A stretch of 13,001 bases of DNA from positions 1 to 13,001 of the forward strand of contig JASLPZ010000201.1 in NCBI GenBank assembly GCA_030744725.1, written 5' to 3'. The translations under genes were made by a program, and so were the position numbers. This stretch comes from ARS98 sp030744725. Lineage in GTDB: Bacteria > Planctomycetota > Planctomycetia > Pirellulales > Pirellulaceae. The notes under the pieces are model-generated. The model saw nothing but the letters and a program-made list of their open reading frames with translations, was not told the origin of the DNA and searched no databases. Shown here piece after piece: positions 6,691-13,001 of this stretch (its first letter is position 1; each line of letters begins with the position of its first letter).

Positions 6691-7812
6691 TCAAACCCGC
6701 CACCGCTGATCGAGCCAGCGGTAGTGCGCCGGCAACCAGCCTGGGCCGCGTGCGTTGCTGAGCTTGCGGGCCGCGTCGAGAACGTCGCGCTCGGCGTGAC
6801 TCAATTTCAATTGGCGTTGCAACGCCGTGTAGTTGTCGTCTAATTCGTGCTCCTGGAACATGCCGGGCATGGCACTGGTAATAAAGGACCGCGAGTAGAC
6901 GAACCGCAGGGCAGCCTGGCATAGCGATTCATCAGGAAGACGGTTCAAACTTTCCGTGAGTTTTTCGGCGACGGCCGGTAACACAGGTCGATATTTCTTC
7001 TGATACAACTGAATCTTTGTGTTTTCTGGCGTCGAGCCCTGTGGGGCCTTCGGATCCAGCTTGACAATCGATCCGGCCGCGAGCGGCTTGATCGCGATCA
7101 ATCCGACCCGCTGCTTGATGGCCTTCGGCAAGACGTCGATGTAATCCGCCCGCGCGTGGATGAAGTTGTACGGGAACATGATGTAATCCAGCCCCTCGAG
7201 TTCGTCGAGCGCGCTGAGCATCATGCGTTCGCTGTGAGTCGAGATACCGATAGCGCGAATCTTGCCAGCCTGCTTCGCCTTCCGCATCACGTCCCAATCC
7301 TCGAGAAGGCTGTCGCCGACGCCCGCTCCGTCGCCGACATAGATGCGGTAGAGGTCCACATGACCGAACAGCCGCACCGCATCGTCGATGTTCTTGCCGA
7401 CAAAGTTTGGGAACTGGCGACAGATCGATACCAACACCTTGTCGCGGCGATTGTTCGCCAATTGGGCCATCGGCTGCCACTGGCCAGCGTTCTCGTACGT
7501 GTCAACCATGTTGACGCCGTAGTCCATCGCCCTGGCAATGTGACGATCGCGAAGGGCCTGGCCTTCTTCGTTGAGCGTACTGCCGTTTTTGGCGCCGATT
7601 CGGTAGGCGGGATTGATGTGAGACCCAAACGAGAGAGCTGAAACAAACAGATCCGTTCCGCCCAGCCGGCGGTAGAGCATCCCGCCGCGGCGGTACTCGC
7701 CGATCGGCCCCGGGCGTTCGTCTGCTAATACAGGCGAGCCGGCCATACCGGCGGCCAATGCCGCGCTCGTACCCCGTCGCAGCAATTCTCGTCGCGAAAC
7801 GCCTCGGGCCAT
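6691..7812 (-). CDS. Tat-exported aldo/keto reductase-fold protein with altered active site
   Basis: A 373-residue product with a twin-arginine signal (SRRELLRRG, then a hydrophobic stretch to about residue 30) followed by an AKR barrel: YRRLGGTDLFVSALSFGS, AMDYGVNMVDTYENAG, GKIRAIGISTHS, and GLIAIKPLAAGSIV near the cofactor side. Classical AKRs use Asp, Tyr, Lys and His. Asp104 is present, but the Tyr expected five residues on is Ala109 (Tyr106 is displaced), the Lys strand reads VLVSICRQF without Lys, and the usual His in VDLYxxH is Tyr158. Standard NADPH-linked carbonyl reduction is therefore doubtful; export by Tat suggests folding, perhaps with cofactor, in the cytoplasm. GGGAGGTGA just before the ATG gives a strong start. 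It is first in the operon with the tetrahaem/FGE-fold gene and the sulfatase. Substrate unknown. Confidence 0.82.
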   Translation of the reverse strand: MARGVSRRELLRRGTSAALAAGMAGSPVLADERPGPIGEYRRGGMLYRRLGGTDLFVSALSFGSHINPAYRIGAKNGSTLNEEGQALRDRHIARAMDYGVNMVDTYENAGQWQPMAQLANNRRDKVLVSICRQFPNFVGKNIDDAVRLFGHVDLYRIYVGDGAGVGDSLLEDWDVMRKAKQAGKIRAIGISTHSERMMLSALDELEGLDYIMFPYNFIHARADYIDVLPKAIKQRVGLIAIKPLAAGSIVKLDPKAPQGSTPENTKIQLYQKKYRPVLPAVAEKLTESLNRLPDESLCQAALRFVYSRSFITSAMPGMFQEHELDDNYTALQRQLKLSHAERDVLDAARKLSNARGPGWLPAHYRWLDQRWRV

Positions 7813-7816
7813 CGCT

Positions 7817-7825
7817 TCACCTCCC
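7817..7825 (-). promoter_or_regulatory. Strong Shine-Dalgarno of the AKR-fold gene
   Basis: On the minus strand GGGAGGTGA precedes the ATG at 7812, with the GGAGG core 7 nt away. It is the best ribosome binding site in the window and fixes the start of the three-gene unit. Confidence 0.8.
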
Positions 7826-8309
7826 GACCATTTGGGTTGGTATGCTGACGCGCTGTTGCGATCCTATCATCCGGCGGAGATTCGTTCAACAAGATGCTCG
7901 CTGCGCGGCGGATGTGTCCGAGCGTCGCTAATCGCACTAACGGGTATACAACGTTACAATGGCGACAAATCACTGTTCGCTGCTAGTCTGTCAAGACTAA
8001 GAATCAAGGTTGTCGAGCCTGATTGTCGTGGTTGGCTCCGCGAACCAAAACGTTTTTTAGATGAGCGATAAAAGACAAACAAGCCAGGCGACCATTCTTC
8101 TTCAACCCCAAAATCAAGAATTGACACAGCATTAGACGGTGAATTCATCGAGTTTCCACCAGCATTGAACTGGTTCGACTGGTGGACGAGTTCTTCCGCC
8201 CGGTGATTTGTAGGCTAAACTAATCACTCGACACTAAACACTCGACAGGTGCATTGTTTGTCAGGGTGGTTGGTTCAACTCACATTGATAACCTCACGAT
8301 CGATCTAAA
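7826..8309. other. Divergent intergenic region
   Basis: Nearly 500 bases separate the AKR operon from the sulfatase-DUF1080 gene; both must be transcribed outward from here. No credible gene is present; the short open frames lack start signals and family features. A 9-bp direct repeat CACTCGACA occurs at 8225-8233 and 8239-8247, and the region is more AT-rich near 7970-8130. No promoter could be assigned with confidence. Confidence 0.5.
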
Positions 8310-10520
8310 ATGAAAAAAATCCTGTATCTCTTGTGTCTCTTACCATTACCGGCGTTGTCGCTCAAGCCATCTTTTGCCGACGAGCGACCGAACATTGTCT
8401 TCTTCTTTGCCGACGATCAAACGACTAGCACACTAGGCTGTTATGGCAACGACGTCGTGCAAACACCGAATATCGATGCGCTGGCCCGTCGAGGTACTCG
8501 GTTTAACAACGCGTTTGTCAGCCATTCGATCTGTTGGGTCAGTCGCACGACGATCTTGACAGGCCTGACGGGGCGAAGCTACGGCACGCCAAGCAACCCG
8601 GAACTGGCACGCCCCGACGCAGCGGCGACTCTGTACTCAGATATCCTGCGCGAAAACGGCTACCGCACTGGATACTTCGGAAAGTGGCACGCCAAGATGC
8701 CCAAGGGCTATCGCCGAGAAGATCACTTTGACCGGTTCGAGGCAATCGGGCGGAACCCTTACTACAAGAAGCAAGCCGACGGCAGCCTGCGGCACGAAAC
8801 AGAGTTGATCGTGGACCGAGGCATCGAGTTTGTGAAGTCGCAACCCAAAGGCAAGCCGTTCGCTCTGAACATGTGGTTCAATGCGTGCCACGCCGAAGAC
8901 GGTGATCGCAGACCGGGGATCGGCCATTTTCCCTGGCCGCGCGCCGTCGACGGGATGTACGAGGAGATCGATGTGGCGCCGCCGCGGCTGAACAATCCAG
9001 AAATCTTTGATTCCCTGCCAGACTTCTTGAAGACAACGATCAACCGCCAACGCTATTTCTGGCGATGGAACACCAGCGAGAAATACCGGACCAACATGCG
9101 GGCGTACTACCGCATGGTAAGCGGCATCGACGGTGCGATCGGCCGCTTGATGACAGCACTGAAGGAAGCAGATCTCGCAGACAACACGATCATCGTTTAC
9201 TCCGCCGACAACGGGTACTACATGGGCAATCGCGGGTTGGCAGGCAAGTGGTCGCACTACGATGAATCGCTGCGCGTGCCGCTGATTGTGGCCGACCCTC
9301 GCGTCCCCGGCGATCAACAAGGCAAAGTGACCGACGCGATCGCGCTGAATCTGGATCTGCCCGCAACATTTCTGGATTGGGCTGGCATCGAAGTACCTAA
9401 GCGCTATCAGGGACATAGCCTGCAGCCTATCGTCACTTCCAAGAAACCTGACGACTGGCGAACCGAATCGTTCCACGAACATTTTGCCGTACGAAGTCGC
9501 ATCCCCGCGTTTGAAGGCTTGCGAAACGATCGATTCAAGTACGTTCGGTATTTTGATCACGGCGGGGAGGAATTCCTGCATGACCTGAAGAACGACCCAG
9601 ACGAATTGGTCAACTTGGCAAGCGACTCCAAACACGCTGAAACCTTGCAGACGATGCGCGAGCGCACAACTGCGCGAGTCAAGGAACTCGGCGGTCCACT
9701 CGATCCGCTGCGGGGCACCTTCAATGCGTCGACAGTCCCACATCCCGAGGCGTCTGCCGCGGTGGGGATTCGGACAGATCAAGGCGGCTTTGTGAACGTC
9801 TTCGATGGCAAGACGCTCCGACATTGGTCTGGCGATCCGCAGTATTGGTCGGTGCAGGACGGAGCGTTGACCGGCGTCACCGATGGCTCGCTAAAGATGA
9901 ACCGCTTTATCACCTGGAAGGACTCGACCGTCCGCAACTTTGACTTGAGGGTCAAAGTGAGAGTCACCGCCGGCGGAAATAGCGGGATTCAGTACCGAGG
10001 CACATCACGACCGGACCTGGGGCTGGACATCGTGACCGGTTACCAATGCGATGTCGTCGCTAACAACCCGAATTACAACGGCATGCTGTACGAAGAGAAA
10101 GGACGCCGCATCCTGTCACACACCGGCGAGCGTGTCATCGTCGCCGCCAACGGGCAACCGTGGGTCGTCGGTCAGGTGCCGATCAAAGAGTTTACTTCCG
10201 ACCAGTGGCACGACTTCCGCGTGCTGGTCCGTGGGAATCACCACCAGCACTGGATCGACGGCCACATGACCGCGGATCTAGTCGACCTGCACGCAGACGG
10301 TCGTGCCCTGGAAGGCGTTCTTGCGGTGCAAGTTCATGTCGGCCCAGAGATGAAGATTCAGTACAAGGATTTCAAAATCAAACACCTGCCTGACGACGTG
10401 CCACTGCAAAAAGCAGAAGATCACCCGATCCCCGACGACGCTTACGGAGTTCGCCCGCAAGGCCGCCTGCCGAAAGACTGGAAGCCTCCGGTCTACGGCC
10501 AGCGTCAAGCCGCGAAGTGA
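8310..10520 (+). CDS. Secreted sulfatase fused to a DUF1080 domain
   Basis: A 736-residue two-domain protein. Residues 1-24 are a signal peptide. The sulfatase domain (about 26-465) has RPNIVFFFADDQ (metal Asp35-Asp36), GYRTGYFGKW (117-126), SADNG (Asp300-Asn301) and Lys313. The site that should be CxPxR reads C75-W-V-S-R79: the Cys and Arg are kept but Val replaces Pro. Residues about 492-702 form a DUF1080 (PF06439) domain, a concanavalin-like fold recognised from VFDGKTLRHWSG, SGIQYRG, a YQCDV-type strand and the final YKDFKIKHL. DUF1080 proteins have been linked to 3-keto-glycoside hydrolysis or carbohydrate binding. Inferred role: desulfation of a glycan held or further processed by the second domain. 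Start ATG 8310 gives the signal peptide directly; no clear SD is seen. It converges on the DUF1501 gene across 124 nt. Confidence 0.88.
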   Translation: MKKILYLLCLLPLPALSLKPSFADERPNIVFFFADDQTTSTLGCYGNDVVQTPNIDALARRGTRFNNAFVSHSICWVSRTTILTGLTGRSYGTPSNPELARPDAAATLYSDILRENGYRTGYFGKWHAKMPKGYRREDHFDRFEAIGRNPYYKKQADGSLRHETELIVDRGIEFVKSQPKGKPFALNMWFNACHAEDGDRRPGIGHFPWPRAVDGMYEEIDVAPPRLNNPEIFDSLPDFLKTTINRQRYFWRWNTSEKYRTNMRAYYRMVSGIDGAIGRLMTALKEADLADNTIIVYSADNGYYMGNRGLAGKWSHYDESLRVPLIVADPRVPGDQQGKVTDAIALNLDLPATFLDWAGIEVPKRYQGHSLQPIVTSKKPDDWRTESFHEHFAVRSRIPAFEGLRNDRFKYVRYFDHGGEEFLHDLKNDPDELVNLASDSKHAETLQTMRERTTARVKELGGPLDPLRGTFNASTVPHPEASAAVGIRTDQGGFVNVFDGKTLRHWSGDPQYWSVQDGALTGVTDGSLKMNRFITWKDSTVRNFDLRVKVRVTAGGNSGIQYRGTSRPDLGLDIVTGYQCDVVANNPNYNGMLYEEKGRRILSHTGERVIVAANGQPWVVGQVPIKEFTSDQWHDFRVLVRGNHHQHWIDGHMTADLVDLHADGRALEGVLAVQVHVGPEMKIQYKDFKIKHLPDDVPLQKAEDHPIPDDAYGVRPQGRLPKDWKPPVYGQRQAAK

Positions 10521-10644
10521 CGTTGAAATGTGACATTGATCCGAACAATAGTCGCGAGAGAGAAGCGTGTGTGCGAGATCCTTCCCAAGCAAACGTGAGT
10601 ACTACCAGCTGATTCTGGCCTAGCACACCCGACCAAGCATCACG

Positions 10645-11856
10645 TTAAGTGCTGGCGATCAGTCTCAGCCGATCGAATGAGCCTCCCAGCGCTGATGCCG
10701 AATCGACGCCGAGCCAGTCTTGGAGAATCGTAGCATAGACTTGTCGGAAATCGGTTTGCATTTTCAGATCGCCGTTTGCTAGATCCGTCATGCTGGGCGG
10801 CTGGCCGAGTGGGCCGGAATTGACGCTTGAGCCTGCGATCAACACCGGAGCGGCCGTGCCGTGGTCAGTGCCGAGCGAGGCGTTCTCTTTGACGCGGCGG
10901 CCAAATTCGCTGAAGCAGAGTGTGAGAACTCGCTTGGAAAGACCGGCGGCCTGCAAGTCGTCGAGGAAGGCCTTCATCGCGCCGGCGAGTTCGCGCAGCA
11001 AACGAGCGTGGGTCGGAAGTTGGGCGGCGTGCGTGTCGTAACCGGATTGGATGGCGTAGTAGACTGGCGTGGAAAAGTCGGCTTTTATGAGCTGCGCGAT
11101 AGACTTGAGGCGACCGGCCAGTTCGGTCTTCGGATACAAAGAGGTGTCGCTGGCTGAGTTCTTTGTAACTTCGTCGATCAGAGCAGCGGTTGAACGTGCG
11201 TCGAGAGAAGCACGGCGCGCAAAGACGAGAAGGTCGTCGCTGCTGTCGTCGACGGAAGCGCGGAAAAGACCCGTGCTGGCTTTGAGTTTCAATTCTTCCA
11301 AGTGAGCGAGCGAAACCGATGTTGAACGTCTTCCACGAAGTGCTATCGGCGGATCCTCGTCGCCGAGGAGAATCGAATGGGCCGAACCGTCAGCCAGCGC
11401 CGAGTGTCTGTCCATCGCGCGGCCAATCCAGCCGAAGGTCTTGTGTTCAGCCGGATCGAGGCGGGCCGTTTGCCAAATGGCCATACTCACACCGTGCGAA
11501 CGATTGGGGTTCGGATAGCCGACACCTTGCACGATAGCCAGCTGTCCATTTTCGAGCAGTTTCGCCGCCGGGCGAAGCGCCGGATGCAGACCGACTTGAT
11601 CGTTCACCTTGATCAGCCGGTCTGTGCTGAGTCGCAGTTTGTCGCGATGTTTCGCGTAGCCTTCATCGGCAAACGGTACAACCGTGTTGATACCGTCGTT
11701 ACCGCCACTGAGCTGAATCACGACCAGAATGCGACCGTCATTGTTGGGCTCCGTCGCGCGGACCGTGCGGCCGAGGAATGCCGGCACGGTTGGCGCCATC
11801 GCGATCAGCGAAGACCGATGCAGGAACTGCCGACGATTGAGACGAGCGTGTGACAT
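10645..11856 (-). CDS. DUF1501 protein, Tat-exported
   Basis: A 403-residue member of the DUF1501 family (PF07394), which is abundant in planctomycetes and related to the alkaline phosphatase/sulfatase superfamily; its biochemical function is unestablished. The twin-arginine motif NRRQFL (residues 7-12) and a following hydrophobic run indicate Tat export. Family landmarks include IQLSGGNDGINTVVPF, GYPNPNRSHGVSMAIWQT, YDTHAAQ, and SEFGRRVKENASLGTDHG, whose Asp/His residues are the likely metal or active-site ligands. ATG 11856 was chosen because AAGGAG lies 6 nt upstream and the Tat signal follows immediately; the open frame runs further upstream (to 12132), but only through the DUF1800 gene in another frame. 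It follows DUF1800 by 11 nt, and the two are a recurrent pair. Confidence 0.92.
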   Translation of the reverse strand: MSHARLNRRQFLHRSSLIAMAPTVPAFLGRTVRATEPNNDGRILVVIQLSGGNDGINTVVPFADEGYAKHRDKLRLSTDRLIKVNDQVGLHPALRPAAKLLENGQLAIVQGVGYPNPNRSHGVSMAIWQTARLDPAEHKTFGWIGRAMDRHSALADGSAHSILLGDEDPPIALRGRRSTSVSLAHLEELKLKASTGLFRASVDDSSDDLLVFARRASLDARSTAALIDEVTKNSASDTSLYPKTELAGRLKSIAQLIKADFSTPVYYAIQSGYDTHAAQLPTHARLLRELAGAMKAFLDDLQAAGLSKRVLTLCFSEFGRRVKENASLGTDHGTAAPVLIAGSSVNSGPLGQPPSMTDLANGDLKMQTDFRQVYATILQDWLGVDSASALGGSFDRLRLIAST

Positions 11857-11862
11857 GTTGTT

Positions 11863-11868
11863 CTCCTT
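11863..11868 (-). promoter_or_regulatory. Shine-Dalgarno of the DUF1501 gene
   Basis: AAGGAG on the minus strand, 6 nt from the ATG at 11856 and touching the TGA stop of the upstream DUF1800 gene. This suggests coupled translation, and it decides the start of DUF1501 against the longer open frame. Confidence 0.8.
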
Positions 11869-13001
11869 CAAGACAGTTGTGCTTCGGGCGACGCTAGAAT
11901 CGAGGCGACGAGACGATTGGGCGTTTTGGCAAATGGTCGAAGCTCGGTGGGCAGTTGCGATTGGCCGATCAGCAGTTGTGCGAAGAACGAGCCGATGTCC
12001 TGAGCTTTTGTGAAGCCGTGCAACTCGGCGAGTGCGGTGGCATTGATTGGCTTTGCGGGTGTGAGCAGTTCGCCAACGGCGAGCGCTGACGCAAAGTTCG
12101 CTCGGCCGATGAGTGCACGGCTGGTCAGCCACGATCGACCGCCGGGCCAGCCAGCCACATTCGGCGGATAGAACAAGTCCTGCCCGAGGTTTGCAGTGAC
12201 TTCCGCCAGCAGCAAGGTGCTCGGCGGCGGATCAGTGATTTCGAGCGATCTTGCCACTCCGATCACAAACTCGATCGGCCCTCGCACGCGATTGCCAATG
12301 TTGTCATCGGAGAAAAACGCCTCACTGTGCAGCACGGTTTCGATTGCCCAGCCGATGTCGAGGTCTCGTTCGCGCAAGCCCCTGGCTAACTTGTCAATGA
12401 TGTCATCGGCGACGGGCTTTGCTCCCATAAAAAGTCCGCAGATCCGAAAGGCGAGCCGTCGCGACGTAGCAGGATGCTCGACGAGCATCCGCACGAGGTC
12501 GTCGCCGGTCCATTTGCCACTCTTGCCTAGGATTGTCTTCTCGCCGTCGTCGTGGTACTGGTCGTAGACGCGGAACTTACCCTTGTTGACCGACCAACCG
12601 GTGAGTGCCCGCGCGGCTTCCTTAATGTCGTCTTCCGAGTAGTTGCCGACACCGAGCGAGAACAGCTCCATGATCTCGCGGGCGAGGTTTTCGTTCGGAT
12701 GTTTTTTACGATTGGCGTCAGCATCGAGCCAGACAAGCATTGCCGGGTCTTTCGCAACGCGACGCAACATCTCGCCAAATGGAGCGCGTGAGAGCTGGCG
12801 AAAGATCACGTTCTGCTGCCGCATCAAGTTAACGTCCGCGACTTTGATGTTGCTCGTCGCGAAGTGGTTGTGCCACAACAGCGTCAATCGCTCGCCCAGC
12901 GGATCGGGCGTGAACAGCATCCGGTATCCGGGTGCTTTTCCAAGAACCGCATATCCCGTATCAAGTGAGCCCAACAATACTGGGCCTTGATCGAAAAGTT
13001 C
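11868..13001 (-). CDS. DUF1800 protein (partial, N-terminus beyond the window)
   Basis: The frame is open to the right edge, so only the C-terminal 377 residues are present. It belongs to DUF1800 (PF08811), shown by ERLTLLWHNHFATS, LVWLDADANRKKHPNENLAREIMELFSLGVGNYSEDDIKEAARALTGW, and a C-terminal FYPPNVAGWPGGRSW segment. The family is typically encoded directly before DUF1501 in planctomycetes and other environmental bacteria; function is unknown, although genome context has suggested a role in surface or extracellular processes. The TTG at 12977 could serve as a start in this frame, but the reading frame continues upstream with family-like residues (ELFDQGPVLL), so it is internal. It forms a two-gene unit with DUF1501, ending 11 nt before that start. 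Confidence 0.9.
   Translation of the reverse strand, partial: ELFDQGPVLLGSLDTGYAVLGKAPGYRMLFTPDPLGERLTLLWHNHFATSNIKVADVNLMRQQNVIFRQLSRAPFGEMLRRVAKDPAMLVWLDADANRKKHPNENLAREIMELFSLGVGNYSEDDIKEAARALTGWSVNKGKFRVYDQYHDDGEKTILGKSGKWTGDDLVRMLVEHPATSRRLAFRICGLFMGAKPVADDIIDKLARGLRERDLDIGWAIETVLHSEAFFSDDNIGNRVRGPIEFVIGVARSLEITDPPPSTLLLAEVTANLGQDLFYPPNVAGWPGGRSWLTSRALIGRANFASALAVGELLTPAKPINATALAELHGFTKAQDIGSFFAQLLIGQSQLPTELRPFAKTPNRLVASILASPEAQLS

Noticed and set aside
8225..8247. Two 9-bp direct repeats as an operator or CRISPR-like unit
   Set aside because: Only two short copies 14 nt apart, without dyad symmetry or spacers; probably low-complexity intergenic sequence.
8637..9824. A 395-codon open frame antisense to the sulfatase-DUF1080 gene
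   Set aside because: It lies wholly opposite a gene with clear family motifs, and its translation shows no recognisable domain. It is a by-product of GC-rich codon use.
11857..12132. N-terminal extension of the DUF1501 gene through the DUF1800 gene
   Set aside because: A strong SD and the Tat signal place the start at 11856. The extension overlaps conserved DUF1800 sequence in another frame.

Overview
The window looks like a chromosomal segment of a planctomycete, probably close to Pirellulales. This rests on gene content: secreted sulfatases, a DUF1800-DUF1501 pair, a secreted multiheme c-type protein with an FGE-sulfatase (SUMF1-like) domain, a Tat-exported aldo/keto reductase-fold protein, a DUF1080 domain, and short palindromic doublet repeats of the kind common in those genomes. 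Almost every product carries an export signal, so the region serves the periplasm or cell surface: polysaccharide or sulfated-glycan use and extracytoplasmic redox.

Layout. 1-52: a palindromic repeat doublet at the left edge. 272-1978 (-): secreted GH51-like alpha-L-arabinofuranosidase. 1979-2271: divergent intergenic region with hairpins. 2272-3495 (+): a secreted thioredoxin-like protein with a CxxCH haem motif and two PDZ-like regions. Its reading frame is crossed by two in-frame TGA codons placed exactly as a UxxU redox motif. 3496-3657: convergent spacer with an imperfect 15-bp inverted repeat. 3658-7812 (-): a likely three-gene operon, transcribed as AKR-fold protein, then tetrahaem/TPR/FGE-fold protein, then sulfatase; a second repeat doublet lies in the 5' part of the sulfatase frame. 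7813-8309: divergent spacer. 8310-10520 (+): sulfatase fused to DUF1080, with an altered active-site motif. 10645-13001 (-): DUF1800 (cut by the window edge) followed by DUF1501.

The standout is the gene at 2272-3495. A conventional caller would split it or start it at TTG 2494, losing the signal peptide and the redox motif. Read through the two TGAs, it has a Shine-Dalgarno, an ATG, a signal peptide and a thioredoxin-like N-terminus with U-E-E-U-R-D-C. An 8-bp hairpin with a GGU loop follows, 35 nt after the first UGA and 26 nt after the second, which is where a bacterial SECIS is expected. TGA is an ordinary stop in neighbouring genes, so site-specific selenocysteine insertion is the best explanation. 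A double nonsense mutation is the main alternative.

A second theme is enzyme folds with altered active sites: an FGE-fold domain without the catalytic cysteines, an AKR fold without most of its tetrad, and a sulfatase with CxVxR in place of CxPxR. No tRNA, rRNA, CRISPR, transposase or phage gene was recognised.
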